A DNA stretch of 50,240 nt from the NCBI GenBank assembly GCA_937982505.1, contig CALJLV010000102.1:1-50240 (forward strand). The letters are read 5' to 3'. Position 1 is the stretch's first letter. Every line of letters begins with the position of its first letter. This document shows positions 28,756 to 37,337 of the stretch, piece after piece. The notes under the pieces are model-generated. The model saw only the letters and a program-made list of their open reading frames with translations. It ran no database searches and was not told the origin of the DNA. The position numbers and the translations under genes were made by a program. This DNA comes from an uncultured Desulfobacteraceae bacterium. Lineage in GTDB: Bacteria; Desulfobacterota; Desulfobacteria; Desulfobacterales; UBA2174.

Positions 28756-29907
28756 CTAAGCTTGCGCCGTGCCAGCGGAAACCCGATCGGCAATCAGCCG
28801 TCCGGTCACGCTGCTGTCGTAGCCGGGCAGAGCGCCGATCTCCTTGCGTAGGAAATGGGACTGGAGGGTGTCGAGCAGAACACGGATGGTGGGGTGGTCG
28901 ATGAGGTCGTCGGGGACGACCAGGTCACAGCGGGCGGCCATGACGGGTACAAAGCCCAGCCCGTATACCTCGGAGACGGCCCGCAGCCCCAGGGCCGCAT
29001 CCGCCACCCCGCAGACAATGCGGTAGGCGCCCTCCCGGTGGGAAAACACCTCGTTGGTGTATCCGTTGACAGCCTGGGGATCAATGCCGGCGCGTTGCAG
29101 CCGGTCGTCCAACAGGACCCGCAGGGCCGCCCCCGGTTCGCGGTTGACAAAGCGCACCATGGGCTGGGCCAGGTCGGCCAGGGTGCGAATCCCCAGGGGG
29201 TTGCGGGCGGCCACCATCAAGCCCTCTTCCATCATGGAAAAACCGAATACGCGGCTGGGCACGGCCAGGCGTTGGCGCACCGCCTCCACATTGGACTCGG
29301 CCTCGCCCGAATTGTGCAGATGGGTTCCGGCCACATGGGTCATTCCTCGCGCCAGGCGGTCAAGGGCGCGGTGGCTGGAGGCGAAGCGGCAATGAATCCG
29401 GGCCTCCGGCGCCACCCGGGTGACATGCTGGCCAAGAATTTCAAAGGCCGGATCGCACCCCATGAGAATGACGGTTTGATCCAACCGCTCTACTGGCAGC
29501 AGGACCCGGGCGCTTTTGCCGTCCGGCGCCAGCAGGGCGTCGGCGCAACGCAGGCCGAAAGGAACCGACTCCAGGCCCGTCAACGGCAGGCCCACCACCC
29601 GGTCGCGCACCCGTCCCAGGGCCAGTCGCGCACAGGGTGCGGCCGGACCGTCGAGCACCGCCACCGGCATCCATTCGTGCTGCACGGCCTCCACGAACAA
29701 GTCCTCCACCCGGCAGCCGAACAGCCGTGCCAGCCGCAGTGCGATGGCCGTGTTGGGCAGGTACCGGCCGGATTCGATATCGTAAACGGCTTGCCGCCGC
29801 ACATCCAGGCGCCCGGCGAGTTCTTCCTGGGACCACCCCTTCCTTAGCCGGAATTCCTTGACGTTACACACGACCGTACCGCACGTCGGACTTTTTTTTC
29901 GACCCAT
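28756..29907 (-). CDS. HTH regulator with molybdate/tungstate-binding-like (PBP) domain
   Basis: A 383-residue cytosolic regulator. Residues about 15-65 are an XRE-type helix-turn-helix (VKEFRLRKGWSQEELAGRLDVRRQAVYDIESG). From about 75 onward it is a periplasmic-binding-protein-like domain related to ModA/TupA-type anion binders (VILMGCDPAFEILG, FVNREPGAALRVLLD, GYTNEVFSHREGAYRIVCGVADAALGLRAV). Regulators with this build control molybdate or tungstate uptake in deltaproteobacteria and archaea and replace ModE, which is not seen here. GGGAGG precedes the ATG. It is divergent from modABC, and its probable operators lie in the shared spacer. Confidence 0.87.
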   Translation of the reverse strand: MGRKKSPTCGTVVCNVKEFRLRKGWSQEELAGRLDVRRQAVYDIESGRYLPNTAIALRLARLFGCRVEDLFVEAVQHEWMPVAVLDGPAAPCARLALGRVRDRVVGLPLTGLESVPFGLRCADALLAPDGKSARVLLPVERLDQTVILMGCDPAFEILGQHVTRVAPEARIHCRFASSHRALDRLARGMTHVAGTHLHNSGEAESNVEAVRQRLAVPSRVFGFSMMEEGLMVAARNPLGIRTLADLAQPMVRFVNREPGAALRVLLDDRLQRAGIDPQAVNGYTNEVFSHREGAYRIVCGVADAALGLRAVSEVYGLGFVPVMAARCDLVVPDDLIDHPTIRVLLDTLQSHFLRKEIGALPGYDSSVTGRLIADRVSAGTAQA

Positions 29908-29961
29908 TGTTCCCTCCCGGCAGAAGCCGCCTCGCCTTCAGGCGAAGCTTGAAAAAAGCCT

Positions 29962-30085
29962 TGACCCATTTTTCCATCACATATAAAGTTTTCACGTCTT
30001 TTATATGTTAGGGACGTCATATTATCTTCTTTTGATTTCAATGAACATGGCTTTTTCGCATTATTACACGCCATATAACATCTAA
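29962..30085 (+). promoter_or_regulatory. modABC control region: promoter and repeated AT-rich operators
   Basis: TTGACC at 29962 may be a -35 element with TATAAA (15-base spacing) as -10. An ACATATAAA...TTTATATGT inverted pair (29980-30010) overlaps it, and a third copy, CCATATAAC, is at 30072-30080. Each lies near an ACGTC element (CACGTC, GACGTC and GACGTAACGTC). The spacing and repetition suggest a site for the adjacent regulator. The remaining spacer (29908-29961 and 30086-30346) holds no gene I can support. Confidence 0.45.
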
Positions 30086-30346
30086 AGCAGACGTAACGTC
30101 TTTCACGGCCAGACCTCCGGCGACGGCCCGATGATCCGCCCGCACGGCGCGACGGCGCCACGGGTTCGGGCCCAAGCCCAAACAAGGTAGAATGTGCGGC
30201 GATAATTTCACATCGGGTCTTCGGTACCATCCGGACCCCTTATCGGGAACCCAAGGGGGCGCCCATCCAGGGGATCTTCAAGCCAGAGGCCATCGGATAG
30301 GCGCAAATTTCAAGGAATTTACAAACTGCTTAAAAGGAGATGACAG

Positions 30347-31144
30347 ATGAAATTCGTGAAAAGAATGATCCCCGCGTTCCTGATGATGACGGCCCTGACC
30401 GGAATGCACCTGGGCCTCGGCGTGCCGAAGGGGCTCGCCGGGCAAGCCGAGGTCGTCGTTTTCGCCGCCGCTTCGACCACCAATGCCATCAATGAAATCG
30501 GCGATCTTTTCGCGGCGCGCAATCTGGGTTGCATCACGAGTTCCTTCGCCTCGTCCTCAACCCTGGCCAAGCAGATCGCCGGCGGTGCCCCGGCCGATGT
30601 CTTTTTGTCGGCCAACGAAAACTGGATGGATTTTCTCGAAGAGAAGAACGCCGTGGACAAGGCCACGCGCTTGGACCTGCTCGGCAACCGCATCGTTCTG
30701 ATCGTTCCGGCCCAATCCGCCGTCCAGTCCGTCGAGGTGGCGCCGGGGCTGGACCTGGCCGCCCTGCTGGGCGCCGACGGACGCCTTTCCATGGGCGATC
30801 CGGAGCATGTGCCCGCCGGAATGTACGGTAAAACAGCCATGGAGACCCTGGACCTCTGGGAGCAGGTCAGAGACAGACTGGCCCCCATGAAGGACGTACG
30901 CGCTGCCCTGGTGCTGGTGGAGCGGGCCGAAGCCCCGCTGGGGCTGGTCTATGCCACGGATGCGGCCATTTCCGGGAAAATCCGCGTGGTGGGGGCCTTT
31001 CCCCCGGACAGCCATCCGTCCATCGTCTACCCGGTGGCCGCGGTAGCCGGCGGCAAGGCCGATGCGGCCGCCGCCTTCATCGCTTTTCTCAAATCCGACG
31101 AGGCCCGGGCAGTTTTTGAAAAGTACGGCTTCGAAGTGCGCTGA
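30347..31144 (+). CDS. modA: Molybdate ABC transporter, periplasmic binding protein
   Basis: A 265-residue protein with a signal sequence (basic MKFVKR, then a hydrophobic core ending near AGQA). The mature part starts VVVFAAASTTNAINEIGDLF and has ADVFLSANENWMDFL, GDPEHVPAGMYGKTAMETL and ALVLVERAEAPLGLVYATDA, the family's oxyanion-binding segments. It binds molybdate, possibly tungstate, outside the membrane. AAAAGGAGATGACAG precedes the ATG. The stop overlaps the modB start (TGATG). Confidence 0.95.
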   Translation: MKFVKRMIPAFLMMTALTGMHLGLGVPKGLAGQAEVVVFAAASTTNAINEIGDLFAARNLGCITSSFASSSTLAKQIAGGAPADVFLSANENWMDFLEEKNAVDKATRLDLLGNRIVLIVPAQSAVQSVEVAPGLDLAALLGADGRLSMGDPEHVPAGMYGKTAMETLDLWEQVRDRLAPMKDVRAALVLVERAEAPLGLVYATDAAISGKIRVVGAFPPDSHPSIVYPVAAVAGGKADAAAAFIAFLKSDEARAVFEKYGFEVR

Positions 31145-31842
31145 TGGATTTCTGGCGCCTGACGGATCTTGAGATCGAGGCCCTGCGTCTGAGTCTGTGG
31201 GTATCCGGATGGGCCGTGGCCGCCAGCTTGCCGCCGGGCATCCTGGCTGCCTGGGTCCTGGCCCGCCTGCGTTTTCCCGGAAAAGGGATCCTCGACGGGC
31301 TGGTGCACCTGCCCCTGGTGCTGCCGCCGGTGGTGACCGGCTATCTGCTGCTCGTCCTGCTGGGGCGCAACGGCCTTATCGGTGCGGCGCTCTACGCGCA
31401 TCTGGGCATCGTGCTAGCCTTCAACTGGAAAGGGGCCGTGCTGGCCGCGGCGGTGATGTCCTTTCCGCTTCTGGTGCGCGCCGTTCGGCTTTCCCTGGAG
31501 AGCGTCGACCAGGGCCTGGAGGCCGCGGCGCGCACGCTGGGGGCCGGGCCCCTGCGGGTCTTCTTCACCGTGACCCTCCCGCTGATGGTGCCGGGGATCA
31601 TCACCGGCCTGATCCTCGCCTACGCCCGCAGCCTGGGGGAATTCGGTGCCACGATCACTTTCGTGTCCAACATTGGCGGTCAGACCCAGACACTGCCGCT
31701 GGCCCTGTACACCCTGACCCAGGTGCCGGACGGCGAGATGGGGGCTCTGCGCCTGTGCATCCTTTCGGTGGTCATCGCCATGGCGGCGCTGGTCTGCGCG
31801 GAGGTATTGGCCCGGCGTTTCGCCGCCCACATGAAAGGATAA
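31144..31842 (+). CDS. modB: Molybdate ABC transporter, permease
   Basis: A 232-residue inner-membrane permease with about five membrane segments. The cytosolic EAA loop, which contacts ModC, is EAARTLGAGPLRVFFTVTLP. The N-terminal LRLSLWVSGWAVAASLPPGI and LPLVLPPVVTGYLLLVLLG are typical of ModB. It overlaps modA by one base and ends six bases before modC, so the operon is modA-modB-modC. Confidence 0.95.
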   Translation: MDFWRLTDLEIEALRLSLWVSGWAVAASLPPGILAAWVLARLRFPGKGILDGLVHLPLVLPPVVTGYLLLVLLGRNGLIGAALYAHLGIVLAFNWKGAVLAAAVMSFPLLVRAVRLSLESVDQGLEAAARTLGAGPLRVFFTVTLPLMVPGIITGLILAYARSLGEFGATITFVSNIGGQTQTLPLALYTLTQVPDGEMGALRLCILSVVIAMAALVCAEVLARRFAAHMKG

Positions 31843-31848
31843 AGGCCG

Positions 31849-32940
31849 TTGCAAATCGAGATCATCCGCCGGCAGGGCAATTTTCTGCTGGAGGCCGTCT
31901 TCCGGGGGGCCGCCTCCGGCGTCACGGCCCTTTTCGGCCCCTCCGGGGCCGGCAAAACCTCCATCGTCAACATGGTCGCGGGTCTGACGCGCCCCGACCG
32001 CGGGCGCATCATCGTCAACGGCCTGTGCCTGTTCGATTCGGACCGCTGCGTTGACCTGCCGCCGGAGCGGCGCCGCATCGGCTACGTCTTTCAGGACGGG
32101 CGTTTGCTGCCCCACCTGTCGGTGCGCGCCAACCTGGCTTACGGAATGCGCTTGACGCCTGCCCCGCGGCGCTTCGTGACCTTCGATGCAGTGGTCGATC
32201 TGCTCGGCATCGGCCATCTGCTGGCACGCCGGCCGGCAACGCTTTCCGGCGGCGAAAAACAGCGCGTGGCCATCGGCCGGGCGCTGCTCACCAGCCCGGC
32301 CATGCTCCTCATGGACGAGCCCCTGGCCTCTCTGGACGCAGCGCGCAAGGCCGAAGTGCTCCCCTTCATCATGCGTCTTTCGCGGCGCTTCGCCCTTCCG
32401 ATCCTCTACGTGAGCCACGCCATGGACGAAATCCTCAATCTCGCCGACCGGCTGGTAATCCTCGAAGACGGCCGCGTGGCGGCTTCCGGCGGCCTGGAGC
32501 AACTCCTGGCGCAACCGCAGGTGCAGCACCGGCTGGCAGAGGGCGAACGCGGATCGGTGATTGCCACCGTGGTGGAAAGTGTCGCCGATGCCGCCGGCCT
32601 GACCCGTCTGCGGTTCGGCGATCATGTGATCAAAGTGCCCCGCATCGCAGCCCCCCGGGGAGCGTCGATCCGGGTGCGCATCGCCGCACGTCATGTGGCC
32701 GTCGCCCTGAAACTGCCCGAGGCCAGCAGTTTCCAGAACATCCTTCCCGCCAGGGTCGACACCGTTCTCGACCGCGACGACGCGTCCCTGGTCGACATCC
32801 GCCTGGACCTTGGCCGCCCCCTGTGGGCCCGGATCACGCGCCGGTCGCTTGTGGAGCTGAATCTGGCCCCGGGCCGCCCGGTCTTCGCCCTGATCAAGAG
32901 CGTGGCGGTCTCTCTGGGGGCTTCGGATCCCAGCGGCTGA
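31849..32940 (+). CDS. modC: Molybdate ABC transporter, ATPase
   Basis: A 363-residue ATP-binding protein. Walker A is GPSGAGKT (30-37), the signature is LSGGEKQR (132-139), and Walker B is MLLMDEP; the switch His follows in YVSHAMDE. The C-terminal 80 residues (ASSFQNILPARVDTVL...) are a Mop-type TOBE domain that binds molybdate and adjusts transport. The only start consistent with the family N-terminus is TTG 31849, with AAAGG upstream, a weak start that may lower ModC output relative to ModB. Confidence 0.94.
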   Translation: MQIEIIRRQGNFLLEAVFRGAASGVTALFGPSGAGKTSIVNMVAGLTRPDRGRIIVNGLCLFDSDRCVDLPPERRRIGYVFQDGRLLPHLSVRANLAYGMRLTPAPRRFVTFDAVVDLLGIGHLLARRPATLSGGEKQRVAIGRALLTSPAMLLMDEPLASLDAARKAEVLPFIMRLSRRFALPILYVSHAMDEILNLADRLVILEDGRVAASGGLEQLLAQPQVQHRLAEGERGSVIATVVESVADAAGLTRLRFGDHVIKVPRIAAPRGASIRVRIAARHVAVALKLPEASSFQNILPARVDTVLDRDDASLVDIRLDLGRPLWARITRRSLVELNLAPGRPVFALIKSVAVSLGASDPSG

Positions 32941-33092
32941 TGAAACGGCCGCCCCTCCCTGTTTAGCCGCCAACGCGCGGCGCCACGGAGCGCCGACGCG
33001 GGCCGGCGGCGGAGCGCGGCTTGAATCGACCCGCCCTTCCCCGCTAGTGTCGCGGCACGGTTTCCGGTCCAGCCGTGAAAACCGGGTGGCTC

Positions 33093-33728
33093 TTAGAGCA
33101 TCCGCACCCGCGGCCGCCCGCCGGAGCCCGTCTCGACCAGGGCCCCGTTGCCGCGTCCCAGGGTACAGTTGACCACGACGGTTCGCCCCAGATCGACCAT
33201 CCCCGGCTGCTCGTGGATATGCCCGCAGAGCACCAGCTGCGGAGCGGCTCTGTCGATGAGCCGGCGCAGCGCGCGGCAGCCGGCGTGAAAGCGGCCCAGC
33301 ACGCCATCGAGGATCCCGTAGGGCGGGGGGTGGACCACCAGGACCGTATCTGAGGTGACCAGTTCGCCGAGCCGCCGGCAGGTCCTCTCGTCGGCCCATG
33401 CGAGGCGCGAGGCCAGGGGCAGAGGAATCGCGCCGCCGGCCCCCACGAAGGGCACCCCGCCCACCTCGACGCGTCTGAGGTGCAGTCCGGTGATGTTGGG
33501 ATAGATCTCGAACAGCTCGTCCATGCGCCGCGGATCGGTGTTGCCGCGCACCGCCAGAATCGGCACGGGCAGCTCGTCGAAAAGATCCAGGAGGGCCTCG
33601 GGCTTGCGAAACTGGCAGAGATCGCCGGCGATCACCAGCACGTCCGGCGCGAGATCGGCCACGGTGTCGCGGATGCGGCGCAGACGCTCCTGGCGCGCAT
33701 GAATGTCGGCAACAGCGTAGAGGCGCAT
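33093..33728 (-). CDS. Calcineurin-type metallophosphoesterase
   Basis: A 211-residue protein. Metal-binding motifs of the family appear in order: DIHAR (D-x-H), IAGDL (GD), RGNTD (GN-D), VVHPPP (the GH-like histidine) and CGHIHE (GHxH). The length and compactness suit the small YfcE-like phosphodiesterases that hydrolyse cyclic or simple phosphodiesters. GGGAGA precedes the ATG. It stands alone, with 524 bases to the next gene on the other strand. The natural substrate is not predictable. Confidence 0.88.
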   Translation of the reverse strand: MRLYAVADIHARQERLRRIRDTVADLAPDVLVIAGDLCQFRKPEALLDLFDELPVPILAVRGNTDPRRMDELFEIYPNITGLHLRRVEVGGVPFVGAGGAIPLPLASRLAWADERTCRRLGELVTSDTVLVVHPPPYGILDGVLGRFHAGCRALRRLIDRAAPQLVLCGHIHEQPGMVDLGRTVVVNCTLGRGNGALVETGSGGRPRVRML

Positions 33729-33961
33729 GAAGAGTCTCCCTGGATGGGTCGGCGGGTCGGCGGCCAAAGACCGCAGTGTTGATTATACTACGGTTGCGGC
33801 CTCGGCGCCATAAATGCCTTCGAAACGCCGTCTCATCGCGTCTTCACCCCGTCGCCAGCAGGCGGGTGCAAAGCGGCTCACGGCCCGGCCAACGTCTTGC
33901 GTCGACACTGTCCAGAGGGATTTATTTCCGCTTGGCGGTTTTTGTCCCGCCGTTATTCTCG

Positions 33962-34072
33962 ACTGCAGATCCCTCGTCGTACCTCTCCGGGATGACACGG
34001 GAGAGGGAGCCGCCTCCCCGGCATGACACCCCCCTCCCGCGTCATTCCGAACCTCGGTGAGGAATCCGCAGT
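33962..34072. repeat. Large imperfect inverted repeat (about 40-base arms)
   Basis: Bases 33962-34003 and the reverse complement of 34034-34072 share the pattern ACTGCrGATyCCTC, then CTyCGG, then ATGACrCGGGAG, with about 30 bases between the arms. The element is followed by a smaller CCCGGCAA/TTGCCGGG inverted repeat near 34122-34156. The stretch 33729-34205 has no convincing gene. Similar palindromic elements are scattered in deltaproteobacterial genomes, but I cannot check copies here. Confidence 0.5.
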
Positions 34073-34205
34073 TGGGCAGATGGCGGAAAACGGTGACCGT
34101 CGGGAGGACTTGCCTCGCTGACCCGGCAAGATGGGGAATCCCGACTTTGCCGGGGCCTCGCAAAGAGGCTGCCGTCACGACGTTAGTTGTGTTAAGAAGG
34201 AAAAA

Positions 34206-34256
34206 ATGCAGCGACATACAAATTTTGAACCTCCTGACCCCGAGAGGCGACAATGA
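34206..34256 (+). CDS. Possible 16-codon leader ORF coupled to the hydrolase gene
   Basis: The frame MQRHTNFEPPDPERRQ has a good ribosome site (AAGAAGGA) before its ATG, and its TGA stop overlaps the hydrolase ATG as ATGA. Overlap of this kind usually couples translation of two genes. It could also be chance, because the hydrolase has its own GAGAGG six bases upstream. Confidence 0.35.
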   Translation: MQRHTNFEPPDPERRQ

Positions 34257-35029
34257 TCCAAGCGAAAATCAAGGAGGTGGCCTTCATCGCCAACCGCTGG
34301 CCGCCGGCCCCCGACCGCCCGACGGTCGTTTTTATCCACGGCAGCGGCGGGTCCAGCGTCCTTTGGCGCCACCAGGTGAACGGCCTGGGGCAGGCGGCCA
34401 ACGCCGTGGCGCTGGATCTGCCGGGCCACGGCGCCAGCGGGGGCGGGGGCCGCGACCGGGTCGAGGACTATGCCCGGGATCTGGTGGCCTTCATCGAGGC
34501 GGCGGCCCTGCCGCGGCCGATCCCCTGCGGGCTGTCCATCGGCGGGGCCATCGCCCTGGAACTGCTCCTGGACTATCCCGAACTCTTTGCCGCAGGCATT
34601 CTGTGCTGCACCGGCGCCCGGCTGCGGGTGCTGCCGGCCATCCTGGACGCCATCGCCACCGACTACCCCGGATTTGTCGACATGCTGGGCCGCTTTGGCG
34701 CCGCCGCCGACACCGACCCGGCCTGCCTGGCGCCCATCGTCGAGGCCACCCGCAACTGCCGGCCAGAAGTGACGTTGAACGATTTCAGGGCCTGCGACCG
34801 CTTCGACGTCACCGGCCGCCTCGGCGAAATCTTCCGGCCGGTGCTGATCGTCTCCGGCGCCGAGGACCAGCTGACGCCGCCCAAGTACGCCGACTACCTC
34901 GAAGCGCGGATCTTCGAGGCCGAACGGGTGCATCTGGCCGCGGCTGGCCACCTGCTCCCCCTGGAGCAGCCCGAGGCCCTCAACGCGGCCATCAGCCGCT
35001 TTTTGAAGGGCATCGTCCTGGCCGGCTGA
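34253..35029 (+). CDS. Alpha/beta hydrolase
   Basis: A 258-residue alpha/beta hydrolase fold protein. The oxyanion-hole motif is FIHGSGGSS, the nucleophile elbow is GLSIGG (Ser near residue 98), the acid is in SGAEDQLTP, and the catalytic His is in AAGHLLPLE. The fold includes esterases, lactonases and haloperoxidases, and the substrate cannot be told. It is followed by an SDR gene on the same strand after a 180-base gap. Confidence 0.85.
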   Translation: MIQAKIKEVAFIANRWPPAPDRPTVVFIHGSGGSSVLWRHQVNGLGQAANAVALDLPGHGASGGGGRDRVEDYARDLVAFIEAAALPRPIPCGLSIGGAIALELLLDYPELFAAGILCCTGARLRVLPAILDAIATDYPGFVDMLGRFGAAADTDPACLAPIVEATRNCRPEVTLNDFRACDRFDVTGRLGEIFRPVLIVSGAEDQLTPPKYADYLEARIFEAERVHLAAAGHLLPLEQPEALNAAISRFLKGIVLAG

Positions 35030-35208
35030 CCGGCACGGCACCGCCGCGGCGCAACCGTGCGGCGGCAACACGTCCCCTTGCCCGCGGCCGGGGTTTTGCG
35101 ATAGGATGCCGCAAACGGCGGCCGCCGCTCGGGGCGGCCGAACGCATGTTGCGCATCGTCCCGCAGCCCGAGATGCGACGCCAACTCCACTTCGCGCAGG
35201 AGGCCTCG

Positions 35209-35970
35209 ATGACCGGTCCCCGCTACGATCTCAAAGACAAGGTATTCATCGTCACCGGCGGCAGCCGCGGCATCGGCCTGGACATCGCGCGCCGCCTGCT
35301 GGCCGAAGGCGCCCGGGTAGCCATCTGCGCCCGCAAGGCCGCCAATCTGGAGGCCGCCGCAGCCGACCTGGCCGGCGGCGACCGGCTTCTGGCCGCGCCG
35401 GCGCACATCGCCCAGGAAGAAGAGGTCGACCGGTTCTTCGCCGCGGCGCGCGAGCGCTTCGGCCGGCTGGACGCGCTGATCCACAACGTGGGCATGAACA
35501 TCGCCACCGGGACCCTGGATGCGGACGTGGGGCTGTGGCGCAAAATCGTCGACACCAATCTGACCGGCGCCTACATCTGCGCCCGCAGGGCCGGCCAGAT
35601 CCTGCGCGGCCAAAAGGCCGGCAAAATCGTCTTCATCTCCTCGGTGGCCGCCCGCCGCGCGGCCCCCTTCATGGGGATCTACGGGGTGGCCAAGGCCGGC
35701 ATCGAGATGATGACCCGGGTCCTGGCCCAGGAGCTGGCCCCCTTCAATGTCCAGGTCAACGCCGTGGCGCCGGGGATGGTACGCACGGCCTTCAGCCAGC
35801 CGTTCTGGTCGAACGCCGAGATTCATGCCGGAATCGTCGAACGAATTCCACTGGGACGCATTGCGGAGCCGTCGGACGTGGCCCATGCAGCCCTGTTTCT
35901 GTCTTCCGCGGGGGCCAACTACATCACCGGCCAGACGCTGACGGTGGACGGCGGGGCCAGCGCCGTGTGA
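35209..35970 (+). CDS. Short-chain dehydrogenase/reductase
   Basis: A 253-residue classical SDR, similar in shape to 3-oxoacyl-ACP reductases. The cofactor loop is TGGSRGIG, with CARK following strand 2 (Arg suits NADPH). NVGMN replaces NNAG, the catalytic set is Ser in ISSVA with YGVAK (Tyr and Lys), and VAPGMVRT precedes the C-terminal GQTLTVDGGA. GGAGG precedes the ATG. Between acyl-CoA ligases and a hydrolase, a role in fatty or aromatic acid metabolism is plausible but unproved. Confidence 0.88.
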   Translation: MTGPRYDLKDKVFIVTGGSRGIGLDIARRLLAEGARVAICARKAANLEAAAADLAGGDRLLAAPAHIAQEEEVDRFFAAARERFGRLDALIHNVGMNIATGTLDADVGLWRKIVDTNLTGAYICARRAGQILRGQKAGKIVFISSVAARRAAPFMGIYGVAKAGIEMMTRVLAQELAPFNVQVNAVAPGMVRTAFSQPFWSNAEIHAGIVERIPLGRIAEPSDVAHAALFLSSAGANYITGQTLTVDGGASAV

Positions 35971-36069
35971 CGGTTCCGGATTCGGGCTTTCGCGGCCAGC
36001 GGCCATCGGGCCGAAGCCTCGGCGGCACGCCGCCCGAAAGACCACGACAGGCCGTGGGGGAGACGAGAT

Positions 36070-37230
36070 ATGCCTTTTGAAGATCTCACCGAGTTTCTCA
36101 AGCTTTCCTCGGCCTTGAACTACAATCTGTCCGCGGCCTCGGTCAACCGCTACAACGTGCTGATGTTCATCATCGGCGGCAAGCGCATGGCCGAAGAGGA
36201 TCTGCGCGACCGGGAGCACAAGGCCGTGCTCATGGAGGCCCTGGCCTATCTGTTCGAGGCCTATCGGGACCGGCGCCGCCGCCTCGGCCCCATGGCGGTG
36301 CTCCACCCGCTGCGCACCGCCGCCATCCTGGCCCGCTCGATGGAACGCTTCGATGTGATCGACCTGCTTTCGGTTCTGTTTCACGACGTGCTCGAGGACA
36401 TCGAAACGGTCGACTTCAACCCGGTGGCCTGGCAGGAACTCGAAGAGCGCATGTACGACCTCTTCGAGCGGCTCGACCCGCAGGATGAATGGCGCCTCAA
36501 CGAACGGCTCCAGGCCCTGACCCGCTTTGCCTCGGAGTCTTACTACCAGTATATCGGGCGCCTGCTCGAAAGGGCCGAGGTGATCCCGCAGCTGGTGCAG
36601 ATCAAGATGGCCGACCGGCTGGACAACACCCTGGATCTGCGCATCGAGCTGAGCGATCCAATGGAGGGAATCGATTTTTTCGAAGGGCTGTTCAACATCC
36701 TTTTCGTCGGCGCGCCGGCCGGCCGCGAGATGATGGCCGCGCCCCGCTCCACCGCTTCGATCAACGATTCGCGGCGCCTCTACCAGCTTTTCAAGAACGC
36801 CGTGCTCCTGTCGATGATGCGCCAGCGCCGGCGGGTCGGGCCGGAAAACGGCGAGCGCATCATCTTCGAGGCCATCTGCGCGGCCAGTCTCAAAGAGGCC
36901 CAGCGGACCCTGATCCATGTGGCCAGCCAGCTCAAGGGCGACCGCGAAAAGCTTCGCGAACTGGTTCTGGATGCGATGTATTACTGCCACGAGGGGCGCA
37001 TCAGCATGACGACCCGCCCCGACCGGCGGCAGATGCTCGACGGACTTTTTTCCACCTATTTTGCCGCCGACGAGCGCACCGTGAGGTCCCAGCGCCTCGA
37101 TGAGCTGTTCGGCAACAAGCCGCTCATGATCCAGGCCTCCATCGCTTTCATCGTGATCTTCACCTCCTTTCGCGTCAATCCGGACTTTTACGTCCGCGGC
37201 ATCTCCACGGCCGGCATCCGGCCGGAATAG
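36070..37230 (+). CDS. HD-domain protein resembling the hydrolase part of RelA/SpoT
   Basis: A 386-residue protein. Residues about 75-190 carry an HD phosphohydrolase pattern like that of RelA/SpoT hydrolase domains: His79 in LHPLRTAAILA, His105-Asp106 in LFHDVLED, and Asp182 in KMADRLDN. The RelA/SpoT synthetase, TGS and ACT domains are absent. The remaining C-terminal 190 residues are helical with no motif that I recognise. It could hydrolyse (p)ppGpp or another nucleotide or be a metal-dependent phosphohydrolase with a different substrate. It is followed by a convergent acyl-CoA ligase gene. Confidence 0.7.
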   Translation: MPFEDLTEFLKLSSALNYNLSAASVNRYNVLMFIIGGKRMAEEDLRDREHKAVLMEALAYLFEAYRDRRRRLGPMAVLHPLRTAAILARSMERFDVIDLLSVLFHDVLEDIETVDFNPVAWQELEERMYDLFERLDPQDEWRLNERLQALTRFASESYYQYIGRLLERAEVIPQLVQIKMADRLDNTLDLRIELSDPMEGIDFFEGLFNILFVGAPAGREMMAAPRSTASINDSRRLYQLFKNAVLLSMMRQRRRVGPENGERIIFEAICAASLKEAQRTLIHVASQLKGDREKLRELVLDAMYYCHEGRISMTTRPDRRQMLDGLFSTYFAADERTVRSQRLDELFGNKPLMIQASIAFIVIFTSFRVNPDFYVRGISTAGIRPE

Positions 37231-37337
37231 GGATCGCCCCGCGGTCTGCTTTGCGCCGGCCAGAATCGACCGCCGCCCCGGCAAATCGGTATGCCATCGT
37301 TTAAATCGGGCGATTGAAAAAGCTTTTTGTTTCCTGC

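Noticed and set aside
33783..34253. 156-codon minus-strand frame in the phosphoesterase-hydrolase spacer
   Set aside because: Its codons run through the large inverted repeat and a Ser/Arg-rich composition without a recognised domain; it is best explained by the repeat.
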